This document shows positions 31,411-39,922 of a stretch of DNA of 64,000 bases, piece by piece (position 1 is the first letter of the stretch; every line of letters starts with the position of its first letter). The stretch is from positions 62,001-126,000 of the forward strand of contig JAFUJA010000029.1 in assembly GCA_017473905.1 (NCBI GenBank), written 5' to 3'. This stretch comes from Lachnospiraceae bacterium. Lineage in GTDB: Bacteria; Bacillota; Clostridia; Lachnospirales; Lachnospiraceae. Both the position numbers and the translations under genes were made by a program. The notes under the pieces are model-generated. The model did not search any database and was not told the DNA's origin. It saw only the letters and a list, made by a program, of their open reading frames with translations.

Positions 31411-31439
31411 ATCCTAACACCGCTTTTGCATATTGTCAA
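31411..31439 (-). promoter_or_regulatory. Promoter of the HTH-GTPase gene
   Basis: Minus strand TTGACA (31439-31434), 17-base spacer, TAGGAT (31416-31411). A near-consensus sigma-A promoter about 50 bases upstream of the start codon. Confidence 0.8.
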
Positions 31440-31471
31440 TATAGTTTACGCATATTTGCGTAAACTATATT
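31438..31471. promoter_or_regulatory. Perfect 15-bp palindrome, candidate operator of the HTH-GTPase
   Basis: AATATAGTTTACGCA, spacer TATT, and the exact complement TGCGTAAACTATATT. It overlaps the -35 box by two bases. A second site with the same core, TTACGCGTAA, lies at 31484-31493. The XRE domain encoded downstream is the natural candidate to bind here; this is inference. Confidence 0.65.
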
Positions 31472-31519
31472 TTTTATATGTTTTTACGCGTAAGTTATTG
31501 TATTATTTGTATTTATACA

Positions 31520-31552
31520 AAAATAAAAGGCGCCATACGGCGCCTTTAAAAA
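31520..31552. terminator. Bidirectional terminator after the ribbon-helix-helix gene
   Basis: AAAGGCGCC, loop ATAC, GGCGCCTTT with flanking A/T runs; 32 bases past the stop of the gene ending at 31584. Confidence 0.85.
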
Positions 31553-31583
31553 GTATTATTTTTAAGAATCCATGATATTCGAT

Positions 31584-31829
31584 TTACTTATTCCTCTTTC
31601 GCACCGCTTCCGCCAGCAAATATTCAATCTGCCCGTTAATGGAGCGAAAATCATCTTCTGCCCATTTTGCAAGATCATTCCACAATGATGGTGAAAGTCT
31701 GAGCAGTACCTGTTTTTTTGTTTTCTCTTTTTCCTGAAGTTTCTTTTCCTTTTCCAGAATTTCCAGCTCCAGTTTTTTTATTTTATCCAGCCGTTCCTGC
31801 AACGCCTGTTCTTTTGCATCCAATTCCAT
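31584..31829 (-). CDS. Arc-type ribbon-helix-helix protein with coiled-coil N-terminus
   Basis: 81 residues. The first 40 form a charged coiled coil (heptads of Leu with Glu/Lys). The rest is a ribbon-helix-helix fold: strand KQVLLRLS, helix PSLWNDLAKWAEDD, then RSINGQIEYLLAEAVRKR, which matches the Arc family (S-x-N-x-x-I/E-x-LL). Start at 31829 behind AAAGGTG; an upstream ATG at 31874 has no ribosome site. It is co-transcribed with the SPFH gene and probably represses the shared promoter, which carries two GATATC boxes. Confidence 0.82.
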   Translation of the reverse strand: MELDAKEQALQERLDKIKKLELEILEKEKKLQEKEKTKKQVLLRLSPSLWNDLAKWAEDDFRSINGQIEYLLAEAVRKRNK

Positions 31830-31875
31830 GTTCTGCACCTTTCTCCCACTTAAACGCAAGGTCTTGCACTGCATC

Positions 31876-32856
31876 TTAATAAATGGTTCCGCTGTTTACA
31901 ATAGGCTGTGCTTCCTTATTACCGCAAAGCACCACCAAAAGATTGCTGACCATAGCAGCCTTTCTCTCATCATCCAAAATAACCACGCCGTCTGCGTCTA
32001 ACTGGTCGATTGCCATTTTAACCATGCTGACTGCACCTTCCACAATCTTCTGGCGGGCTGCTATCACTGCAACAGCCTGCTGACGCTGTAACATTGCCGC
32101 AGCAATTTCTTCTGAATAAGAAAGATGGGTAATTCTTACTTCCAGAATCTCGAGACCTGCACCGGAAACTCTGTCCTGTAACTCTGTTTTCATACGTTCT
32201 GCAATTTCCTGACTGCTGCCGCGAAGGGTCTTCTCTTCTACACCATCTTCTTCCTGCAAATCATCATAAGGATATAATCTTGCAATGTTACGGATTGTGG
32301 AGTCACACTGGATGGATAAATAATCATTATAATTCTCTACAGCAAACACTGCCTGTGTAGGATTCTGAACTCTCCAGATGACCACTGCTCCGATGATAAT
32401 GGGGTTACCCAACACATCGTTAACTTTCTGTTTCTCGTTATTCAAAGTGCAGACCTTAGTGGAAACCTTCTTGCTTCCGACGGTTCTCACATATGCATTT
32501 CCGCTTGCATCTCTTGTTACAATTTTCTCCATTCCGGGATTAAACGCTGTGGAAAAAGGATTTACAAAGTGATAACCGGCTTTTTTAATCGTTCCGTGAT
32601 ATTTACCAAAAAGAGTAAGTACCAGTGCTTCATTGGGATTTACTACTTTAAGTCCGCCGAATCCGATACAGAAGAATATACAAATCAGCACTCCTAAAAT
32701 AACGGGAATGGGACCTAAAAAAATACCCGTCAAACAAACAAGCAGGCTAAAAAGAATGCCCACAATAATAACAAGCAGCATCAAAATACCGGGAAAAGGT
32801 CTGATTTCCCTTTCTTCAACATTGGTGTTCATCTTCATTTCCATTTTCTCTTCCAT
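31876..32856 (-). CDS. SPFH/band 7 domain membrane protein
   Basis: 326 residues. Two membrane helices (about 22-65) precede an SPFH domain (about 70-255: GGLKVVNPNEALVLTLFGKY, the PTQAVFAVENYNDYLSIQCDS block) and a helical tail with a QRQQAVAVIAARQKIVEGAV stretch, as in stomatin/flotillin-like proteins. Such proteins form large membrane assemblies; this one is a long-standing neighbour of Arc-like regulators in Firmicutes. Start at 32856 with GGAGGAGG upstream. Role in the cell unknown, perhaps envelope stress. Confidence 0.9.
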   Translation of the reverse strand: MEEKMEMKMNTNVEEREIRPFPGILMLLVIIVGILFSLLVCLTGIFLGPIPVILGVLICIFFCIGFGGLKVVNPNEALVLTLFGKYHGTIKKAGYHFVNPFSTAFNPGMEKIVTRDASGNAYVRTVGSKKVSTKVCTLNNEKQKVNDVLGNPIIIGAVVIWRVQNPTQAVFAVENYNDYLSIQCDSTIRNIARLYPYDDLQEEDGVEEKTLRGSSQEIAERMKTELQDRVSGAGLEILEVRITHLSYSEEIAAAMLQRQQAVAVIAARQKIVEGAVSMVKMAIDQLDADGVVILDDERKAAMVSNLLVVLCGNKEAQPIVNSGTIY

Positions 32857-32899
32857 TTAAAATTCCTCCTCCTTTTCGCTGACATACCGCGCCAGCTAT

Positions 32900-32920
32900 G
32901 CGATATCATTTTGATATCAT
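32900..32920. promoter_or_regulatory. Two GATATC boxes 11 bp apart, candidate RHH operator
   Basis: GATATC at 32902-32907 and 32913-32918, each within a TGATATC(A/G) context. They cover the predicted transcription start of the SPFH-RHH operon. Tandem short palindromes about one helical turn apart suit cooperative binding of ribbon-helix-helix dimers. Confidence 0.55.
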
Positions 32921-32921
32921 A

Positions 32922-32950
32922 ATAATATTCTTTGTCTTTGTTTCTGTCAA
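32922..32950 (-). promoter_or_regulatory. Promoter of the SPFH-RHH operon
   Basis: Minus strand TTGACA (32950-32945), 17-base spacer, TATTAT (32927-32922). Confidence 0.8.
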
Positions 32951-32997
32951 GAGGGAAAATCAAATAATTCGATATTTATTTTTATCTTTAAATATTA

Positions 32998-33037
32998 AAA
33001 TCCGGGAATCCCAATCATCACCAGGGTTCCCGGATTT
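32998..33037 (-). terminator. Terminator of the NSS transporter gene
   Basis: Minus strand AATCCGGGAACCC ... GGGATTCCCGGATTTT, 32 bases after the stop. Confidence 0.82.
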
Positions 33038-33068
33038 CAGTGTCAGTTTTTATGTTACAACATATCCC

Positions 33069-34439
33069 TTAGAGGAACAATACGTCAATCAATGAATACA
33101 CAAACAGAATCAAAATCATTACAGGCAATACAAACGCCATATACCAGCGCATCCACTTTTGTACCTTAAGTCCCTTTCCTTCATTTGCTTCCGTCATAAA
33201 ATTGTCCCAGCCCCAGCCAAAGCGATGTGTGGAATACAATACAAAGGTCAAGGTACCCAGTGGAAGCAGAATATTACTTACAATAAAATCTTCCAAATCA
33301 AGTACGGTACTACCGTCCCCTAAAGGTCGGAATCCGGACCAGATGTTATATCCGAAAATACACGGTAATACAAGCACCATCATTGCAAGACCGTTTATCA
33401 GACAGGCTTTTTTACGGCTCCACCCAGTCACATCCATGGTACAGGAAATAATGTTTTCAAATACCGCAAATACTGTTGATAAAGCAGCAAAACTCATAAA
33501 AACAAAGAATAAGCTTCCCCATAAACGTCCCATTGGAAGATGATTAAAAATATTCGGTAATGTCTCAAAAATAAGCGGCGGTCCGGAATTTACATCCACA
33601 CCATAAGCCATACATGCCGGAAACATAATAAGTCCGGACACAAGTGCCACAAAGGTATCAAGCAGGGCAACATTTACAGCTTCTCCAAGAAGACTTCTCT
33701 CCTTATCCAGATAACTACCGAAAATTGCCATGGAACCAATACCAAGGCTTAATGTAAAAAACGCCTGTGTCATGGCGGAGACAATCACCTTACCGAACCC
33801 GACTTCCTTCATACGATTCAAATCCGGAACAAGATAAAACTTTAGACCTTCGACGCCACCTTTTAGAAAAATACTGTTAATGGCGAGAATTACCATAATA
33901 ACCAACAACGCGATCATCATATACTTGGTAATCCGTTCCAGACCTTTTTGAACTCCAATGGAATTTACGGTAAAACCAATCACAATTACAATAAAGGTAA
34001 AAATAATCATGGGAATAGGCTTATTCAGCATTCCGTTAAAAATTGCAGAAATGCCTGCAGCATCCGCACCTTCAAATTCACCTGTAGCAGTTTTGATAAA
34101 ATATTGCAACATCCACCCGGTTACACAAGTATAAAACATCATAAGAATATAGTTACCCGCCATGGCCATATATCCGTGAATATTCCATACTTTTTTATCC
34201 GGAGTCAGTTCTTTGTAAATTTTAACCGGACTCTTCTGACTTGCCCTTCCGAGTGAAAATTCTATAGTCAATGCGGGAATACCCATAATGGCAAGAAAGA
34301 ATAAATACAACAATACGAAGGCCCCGCCGCCGTTCTGCCCTACCATGTAAGGAAATTTCCATACATTACCGATGCCGATGGCACATCCTGCACTTAAAAG
34401 GATAAATCCCAAACGGCTTCCCAAACGCTCTCTTTTCAT
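33069..34439 (-). CDS. Neurotransmitter:sodium symporter family transporter
   Basis: 456 residues, about 11-12 membrane helices. The family signature GCAIGIGNVWKFPYMVGQNGGGAF, which forms the Na+ and substrate sites of helix 1, is at about 17-40 and is given here in parts only. SMAIFGSYL and the helix-6 and helix-8 regions are present. Bacterial members such as LeuT and TnaT import amino acids; the substrate here is not predictable. Start at ATG 34439 behind TTGGAG; a TTG at 34451 is part of that site. Confidence 0.92.
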   Translation of the reverse strand: MKRERLGSRLGFILLSAGCAIGIGNVWKFPYMVGQNGGGAFVLLYLFFLAIMGIPALTIEFSLGRASQKSPVKIYKELTPDKKVWNIHGYMAMAGNYILMMFYTCVTGWMLQYFIKTATGEFEGADAAGISAIFNGMLNKPIPMIIFTFIVIVIGFTVNSIGVQKGLERITKYMMIALLVIMVILAINSIFLKGGVEGLKFYLVPDLNRMKEVGFGKVIVSAMTQAFFTLSLGIGSMAIFGSYLDKERSLLGEAVNVALLDTFVALVSGLIMFPACMAYGVDVNSGPPLIFETLPNIFNHLPMGRLWGSLFFVFMSFAALSTVFAVFENIISCTMDVTGWSRKKACLINGLAMMVLVLPCIFGYNIWSGFRPLGDGSTVLDLEDFIVSNILLPLGTLTFVLYSTHRFGWGWDNFMTEANEGKGLKVQKWMRWYMAFVLPVMILILFVYSLIDVLFL

Positions 34440-34457
34440 TTGTGTCTCCAATCTTTT

Positions 34458-36170
34458 TTATCTTTTTTTAATGTAATATCTCCAATAATGGCCATCAATA
34501 ACCTGATCCGCACAATATTCTTCTTCAAGCCAGGTAATAAGCCATTCATTTTTCTGCATTTTCGATTCCAATTCACCGTAACAGGAGGAAACCATAATAA
34601 TTTCCGGATACTTATCAGGATTTAACTCCCAGTAATATAATAACGACTCATTAAAAGTCGGCGTGGACATTACCGTAGGCGCAGCCACTTCCACATCTTC
34701 ATACAAATATCCCAATGTATTTACAGGCTCTGCCACAAGCCAGATTTTATCTCCCGGCTCAACAATTTCCGCCCATTCTGCAAGACTGTCACGATTTCTG
34801 GTTACTGCATAAGAATCCGTAATAATTCCAATCGCCGGACCGCTTCTGATAATTGACATGGGTTGCATGGGGGATATAATCTGACTGACGCCATGCATGG
34901 GAATATGAATATAAATACATCTAAAAATAATTAATATGAAAAAGATATGCATTCCTGTCAAAAACATTCTTCTAAGCATTTTAGATTCACTCAATTCACG
35001 GAACCAGTAAAATATGGGAACCATAGAAACGCAAATCAAAACCAACATATATGTGATTGCCTGTAAGAAAGCGTTATCGGATAAAATCAACGTAGCAATC
35101 AGACTGAATCCGCTAATCCAAAAAGCTGTATCATAGATTCTTTTTTCCGATTCAGACAATCTTTTTCTGTGTATGAATCCCAAACCTAAAATCAGAATAA
35201 ACGGAAAAGCATAGCCGCCTCTGTAAGATACACTCAGAATATTCAACAGGAAAAAGCACATCAAAACGAGCCAGGAAATCATGAACCAACGGTTTCCGGA
35301 AAGTTTCAGTTTCGCTTTATTTTTCAGAGAACAAATAAAAGCTGTTACAAGTTCAATCAGAAATCCGATTGCACCCACTGCCGCAAGCATGCCGGCAATC
35401 TGTCCGATATTGACAACAAATCCCCATATTTTTTCAACCGGACCTACCGTATGGGAAGGTTCTACCGCGAGAGCCATTTCAATGCATTTTATGCAGGTAT
35501 CCCACCCTACACTGCAAAGAATATATGCCACAAAGCTTCCGCCAATCAGAAGACATACACCTACAAACAATGCCAGGTCCTTCTTCCACTCTTTCGAGAA
35601 ACGGACCAGAATAATAATAACCGCAATACTTACCAATATAAAAGAGGGATAAGAGAATACTCCAAGGCAAAGAGAAACCGCTCCGAGCACGAGGAATATC
35701 TTCTTTTCGGTTTTGTAATATTTCAGAAAAGCAAAAAACAGTAAAGTACCAAACCAAAGCTGCATGTTGCCGAATTCCGGCGTCAGCAACTCTTTGGGCG
35801 AAATCAACAGATACGTTATTCCAACAATCAATGCCGGCATTTTACCGCATAACTCTTTGATTTCTTTATAAAACAATGCCGCAATACCACCTCTGATACA
35901 CAGACCCACAACCTGCATATACAGAACAATTCCCGTGGTGGTTCCCGTAATCATCATGTATATTTTCATAAAAAGAGTACACAAAAAAGCGGAAGTCTGA
36001 TGAGGCTCCCACATTTCCAGAATCATCCGGTCTCCCTTAATCATGCGGTACGCCATTGCCATTTGATATTCACAATCGTAGCTTACGTTTGAAAATATAA
36101 AAGAAAGACAGGCGCCCACAATAAATATCATATAAAAAATAAATATGGTTTTCTTTGTTGATGTTTTCAT
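34458..36170 (-). CDS. Large membrane protein, GT-C glycosyltransferase-like
   Basis: 570 residues with about 12 helices followed by a C-terminal extracytoplasmic domain (about 450-570). The first loop, between helices 1 and 2, has DCEYQMAMAYRMIKGDRMILEMWEPHQTS; an acidic residue with EPHQTS in this loop is typical of PMT/ArnT-like GT-C enzymes. It therefore probably moves a sugar from a polyprenyl carrier outside the membrane. Start at 36170; an ATG ten codons earlier coincides with a TATAAT box (36186-36181). It lies between transporter and acyltransferase genes, with no partner that fixes the substrate. Confidence 0.75.
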   Translation of the reverse strand: MKTSTKKTIFIFYMIFIVGACLSFIFSNVSYDCEYQMAMAYRMIKGDRMILEMWEPHQTSAFLCTLFMKIYMMITGTTTGIVLYMQVVGLCIRGGIAALFYKEIKELCGKMPALIVGITYLLISPKELLTPEFGNMQLWFGTLLFFAFLKYYKTEKKIFLVLGAVSLCLGVFSYPSFILVSIAVIIILVRFSKEWKKDLALFVGVCLLIGGSFVAYILCSVGWDTCIKCIEMALAVEPSHTVGPVEKIWGFVVNIGQIAGMLAAVGAIGFLIELVTAFICSLKNKAKLKLSGNRWFMISWLVLMCFFLLNILSVSYRGGYAFPFILILGLGFIHRKRLSESEKRIYDTAFWISGFSLIATLILSDNAFLQAITYMLVLICVSMVPIFYWFRELSESKMLRRMFLTGMHIFFILIIFRCIYIHIPMHGVSQIISPMQPMSIIRSGPAIGIITDSYAVTRNRDSLAEWAEIVEPGDKIWLVAEPVNTLGYLYEDVEVAAPTVMSTPTFNESLLYYWELNPDKYPEIIMVSSCYGELESKMQKNEWLITWLEEEYCADQVIDGHYWRYYIKKR

Positions 36171-36287
36171 TGATTTACCGCTCTTATTATATCTTAACAC
36201 TCCATGAATATTACCATGAAATGCGGGATTTTACAACCAACTCAAGCCCTCATGCACAATTTTTATGAATATCTGACATGAAATTAA

Positions 36288-36324
36288 AAACAGGCATGTC
36301 CACGTGACACACCTGTTTTTTTAT
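36288..36324. terminator. Terminator after the DHHW gene
   Basis: AAAACAGGCATGTC, loop, GACACACCTGTTTTTTT with two internal mismatches; it lies just past the stop at 36332 on the minus strand. Confidence 0.65.
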
Positions 36325-36331
36325 TATCAAC

Positions 36332-37426
36332 TTAAAAAGCTGTCTCATTATTCATCACTCCGGTGCTATGGATAAATAAAACATCCTGCGTATCGAAGTT
36401 CACAAACTTTCCAATCATAACCTCATTTAAATACCGGGCATCCAAAAGGGTGATTTTGGCATAGCCCTCCACCATTAGCGGTGCCAGGGAACTGCCAAAG
36501 GAATCTCTGAACATCACCAGCTCCTTTTTCGTGGATGCATTTGGATTTTCAATGGTTATCACCGACACGGAACCGGACAAAAACATCTCATAAGGATCTC
36601 TTCCGGCAGCCTTTTGTAAGTCATACATGGAAATTTCTTTTCCGGTCTCATGGTTGATGATGGTACACGCATCGAAATCCTCATGATTCAGATACGTAAT
36701 CACATCCGGTTTTACAGGCAATGCCAGCTGTCCGTAATATACCCCGTAAAAAGGTGTATCAAGGGTTATCTGCTCATACTCTGCCTGCAAATTTACTCCC
36801 ATACCCGTTCCCAATTTTTGCGCCACATCTAAAATTGCTTCCTGGCGCCAGTGGGTATCCGTTTTATAATAATCTTCCGGAGATAAACCGGCAGTAATGT
36901 CAATATAGGTCATATAGTCCAGATTTTCTTCCAGATAGCTATACATTTTGTCGTAATCGTAAGCCGGATAACCGTTTTGTCCGGCGAGGAAATAATTTTT
37001 ATCGGGAATGATGGAATAGTACACGGAAGCATCGGTTCCTTTTATATACTTCTCATAGATGGAATCATACTTCTTCACCGTAGCCGCCAAAGCCTTTTCA
37101 GACAGGGGATAGTCCAGCTTACTGATAAAACCGTCAGCCATATAAACATCATTATTATCGGATTGGCGGAACACATAAAACTGTGTTGCAGCTTTGATTC
37201 CTCTAAAAGCATCACGCATGGGAAACTGGTCCAGCGTGTAGGATTCAAACTGTTCCATAAACTTGCCTTCCAGAACGGATTTCACCGAAACTTCGGGAAA
37301 CTGTTTTAAGCTTCTTCGTTCCGTGGCACTGAACGCATCTGCCGGCTTAAACCAGGCCCAGAGTGCCAGTCCGAAAAACACCAGTGCCACGGAAATAACC
37401 TGAATCATACTTTTCTTCTTCTCCAT
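36332..37426 (-). CDS. DHHW family protein (AlgX/AlgJ-like SGNH)
   Basis: 364 residues. One N-terminal membrane helix (about 7-25), then an extracytoplasmic SGNH-like domain. The hallmark is YYKTDTHWRQEA near residue 190, the DxHW motif, with MFRDSFGSSL (nucleophile serine) near 310. AlgX/AlgJ-type proteins transfer acyl groups delivered by an MBOAT partner onto an exported polymer. The MBOAT gene ends 10 bases upstream, which supports this role. Confidence 0.87.
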   Translation of the reverse strand: MEKKKSMIQVISVALVFFGLALWAWFKPADAFSATERRSLKQFPEVSVKSVLEGKFMEQFESYTLDQFPMRDAFRGIKAATQFYVFRQSDNNDVYMADGFISKLDYPLSEKALAATVKKYDSIYEKYIKGTDASVYYSIIPDKNYFLAGQNGYPAYDYDKMYSYLEENLDYMTYIDITAGLSPEDYYKTDTHWRQEAILDVAQKLGTGMGVNLQAEYEQITLDTPFYGVYYGQLALPVKPDVITYLNHEDFDACTIINHETGKEISMYDLQKAAGRDPYEMFLSGSVSVITIENPNASTKKELVMFRDSFGSSLAPLMVEGYAKITLLDARYLNEVMIGKFVNFDTQDVLFIHSTGVMNNETAF

Positions 37427-37436
37427 ACCCTACCTC

Positions 37437-38837
37437 CTAAAACCTAAAGTATAAGAATGGATTAAAAGATCCATCTACCAGATAACCTGTCGCAACAAGC
37501 AGAATTACAACCGCAACAACAGGCATCAGAATCTCTGCCGCTGTTTTACCGGTTTTATTCTGCATCAATTTCTGTACCAAAAGCTTGGGAAGAGGTGTTG
37601 CCCCAATCATGGCAATCAGGAACATAATGCCGTAGCTTCCCAGATAATATCCTGTTATATCTGTCATAAAAGGAAGTCCGCCCAGACCGAACATTGCACC
37701 TATGTGTGTCAAAGCATCTCCGATTCCGGCAGAATCAAAAATCACAAAGCTTATGAGCACAAAGAATAAAATATAAACATGTCCCAAAGCCTTATACTTT
37801 TCCAGCCATTTGAGGAGGAAAGTCTTCTCCAGAATCAGAAGAATTCCGAAATACAATCCCCACACAACAAAGGTCCAGTCCGCACCGTGCCAGAAACCGG
37901 TCAGCATCCATACCACTAACAGGTTAAAAATATTCCTTGCCCTGGAACATCTGCTGCCACCCAAGGGAATATAAACATAATCACGGAACCATGTTCCCAG
38001 AGACATATGCCATCTGCGCCAGAACTCCGTTGCACTTTTAGAGATAAAAGGGTAATTGAAGTTTTCAACGAAACGAAATCCCAGCATACTTCCCAGACCG
38101 ATTGCCATGTCACTGTAGCCGGAGAAATCAAAATAAATCTGTAAAGATACGGCAATTGCATACGCCCAGTAAAACAAAACCGCCTTCTCATCCGTTTCTT
38201 TAAAAGATGCACAAAATTCACCCAGCACGTTGGCAATCAGGATTTTTTTACCCAGACCAATGGAAAATCTTTTGATACCATAGGCAATTTTATCAAAGGT
38301 AACGGTTCTTTCTTTTAACTGGTTTTCCACATCTGAATAGCGCACAATAGGACCTGCAATCAGCTGAGGAAACATGGTAATGTAAGTCGCCAGGGAAATA
38401 AAATTCTTCTGCGCTTTTACGGAACCTCTGTACACGTCAATAATATAGCTGACAAGCTGGAATGTGTAAAAACTGATGCCGATGGGGAGTACCACCTTCA
38501 GAAGCGGAACAGAAATCCCCGTCACCGCAGAGAAATTACTCACGAAAAAGTTGGTATATTTAAAATAACCTAAAAATCCAAGGCTGATTACGATTGATAC
38601 AATCATACAAACCTTGGACCATGGGGTCCCCTTGTATTTTTCGATGAGGATGCCAAAAACATATCCCAGACCGATGGATGCCATCATCAGGAATACATAC
38701 GCAGGCTCTCCCCACCCATAAAAAACAAGGCTTGCCAGAAGCAAGACCATGTTTTTTATAGATTTGGGAACCAAATAATATGCAATTAGTACTACCGGTA
38801 AAAAATAATATAAAAACGGTATACTGGAAAATAACAT
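37437..38837 (-). CDS. MBOAT family O-acyltransferase (AlgI/DltB-like)
   Basis: 466 residues, about 11 helices. Contains the conserved SATEFWRRWHMSLGTWFRDYVYIPLGG block (key residues at about 265-290) and the catalytic His in WMLTGFWHGADW near residue 320. It moves an acyl group, usually acetyl, across the membrane for attachment to a surface polysaccharide. Together with the DHHW gene it forms an acylation module. Confidence 0.92.
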   Translation of the reverse strand: MLFSSIPFLYYFLPVVLIAYYLVPKSIKNMVLLLASLVFYGWGEPAYVFLMMASIGLGYVFGILIEKYKGTPWSKVCMIVSIVISLGFLGYFKYTNFFVSNFSAVTGISVPLLKVVLPIGISFYTFQLVSYIIDVYRGSVKAQKNFISLATYITMFPQLIAGPIVRYSDVENQLKERTVTFDKIAYGIKRFSIGLGKKILIANVLGEFCASFKETDEKAVLFYWAYAIAVSLQIYFDFSGYSDMAIGLGSMLGFRFVENFNYPFISKSATEFWRRWHMSLGTWFRDYVYIPLGGSRCSRARNIFNLLVVWMLTGFWHGADWTFVVWGLYFGILLILEKTFLLKWLEKYKALGHVYILFFVLISFVIFDSAGIGDALTHIGAMFGLGGLPFMTDITGYYLGSYGIMFLIAMIGATPLPKLLVQKLMQNKTGKTAAEILMPVVAVVILLVATGYLVDGSFNPFLYFRF

Positions 38838-38905
38838 TTCACTACATTTCCTTTACATATAGAAAGAAGTTGTCAGAACCCTTGCATAAGAGGCTCCTTC
38901 AAGCA

Positions 38906-39592
38906 TTACTGTGCAAGACTTTCTTCTACTGCAACAACTGCTGCATCACCGTAAATTGCTGCGATAGCCGCATTAAATGCATCAATTACCTGAGCGTTAC
39001 CGTATGCAGAAACTACATAGTTCTCACCAACGGTTACGATAATAAACTTCTCAGGGATACCGCACATCCACTGGTTGTTAAGCATTGCATCCTTAAGTTC
39101 TGCAACAGAACCTTCCACATTAGCTGCGTCGGTTACATGATATGCTGCTGAGGTGAAGTTATTAGACATCATCATATTCATCATGGTAGCAATATCATCT
39201 GTCTTGGCTACAAAATCTGCAGATGCACAATAGGTTGCTGTTAAAACATCCTGTGCGCCCTCTAAAGTAGTATCAAACTTTGCGGAAGTATCCATTACCA
39301 TTTCTTCTCCGTTACCGCCGCCTACAGGGAACTTCAAGTCTTCAGATACGGTTGCATTGTACTGAGCCCATGCATTTGCAAGAATGTCATTTGCTTCATT
39401 GATTTCTGCGCTAATCTCTGCACCGTCTGCATTTTCTGTGCTCTCTGTGTTTTCTGTGCTTTCTTCGGAATCGGAAGTTGCTTCGGTATTAACTTCATCC
39501 ATCGCACCTGCGTTTCCTCCGTCGTTGTTGCCGCATGCCACGCATACGGAAGTGATTGTTACTGCAAGTAAAAGAACTAACAATTTTTTCAT
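38906..39592 (-). CDS. Lipoprotein, DUF4358-like
   Basis: 228 residues. Signal peptide with lipobox CVAC (Cys 20), then a low-complexity Asn/Ser/Thr/Glu linker to about 70, then a folded domain. The order of elements (a MMM-rich helix, then NQWMCGIPEKFIIVTVGENYVVSAYGNAQ, shortened) is like DUF4358 proteins, which are often next to MBOAT/DHHW genes in this family. It lies 68 bases upstream of the MBOAT gene and may help the module. Confidence 0.7.
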   Translation of the reverse strand: MKKLLVLLLAVTITSVCVACGNNDGGNAGAMDEVNTEATSDSEESTENTESTENADGAEISAEINEANDILANAWAQYNATVSEDLKFPVGGGNGEEMVMDTSAKFDTTLEGAQDVLTATYCASADFVAKTDDIATMMNMMMSNNFTSAAYHVTDAANVEGSVAELKDAMLNNQWMCGIPEKFIIVTVGENYVVSAYGNAQVIDAFNAAIAAIYGDAAVVAVEESLAQ

Positions 39593-39922
39593 TTTTCATA
39601 CTCTCCTTTTATTGTGTTCATTTGTTCGTATTATATCGACTACAATACGTAAAAGCAATAGCAGATTATTTCCTTTTCTGGCATTATCTGACACAAAGCG
39701 CAGATTCTTGTATCGAGAAAAACACTTTTAAGAAAATAAAGGTCATATCTCGCGATTGCTTCTGTTGTATATACGTTTTTATTTTTTAAATTTATGGGTA
39801 TTTTTATCCGGATATACATACTTCTTATTCAAATAAAGATTCTTAAAGAATTTCCCATGCATTAAAAAAGACGCCTGATTCAAAAAATCAGGCGCCTTTA
39901 GGGGGATAGGAATTAGGATAAT
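39593..39922. other. Intergenic region, 330 bases
   Basis: Holds the ribosome site and presumed promoter of the lipoprotein gene (AT-rich, 39600-39720) and the terminator of the giant pectinase gene (39866-39900). No coding frame or other structured element is supported in between. Confidence 0.6.
39866..39900 (-). terminator. Terminator of the giant pectinase gene
   Basis: Minus strand GGCGCCTGATTTTTTG, AATCAGGCGTCTTTTTT, 23 bases past the stop. Confidence 0.85.

Noticed and set aside
29169..32950. Phage-defence island
   Set aside because: A dynamin-like GTPase and an SPFH protein can occur in defence loci, but there are no nucleases, integrases or other defence genes here, so it stays a hypothesis only.
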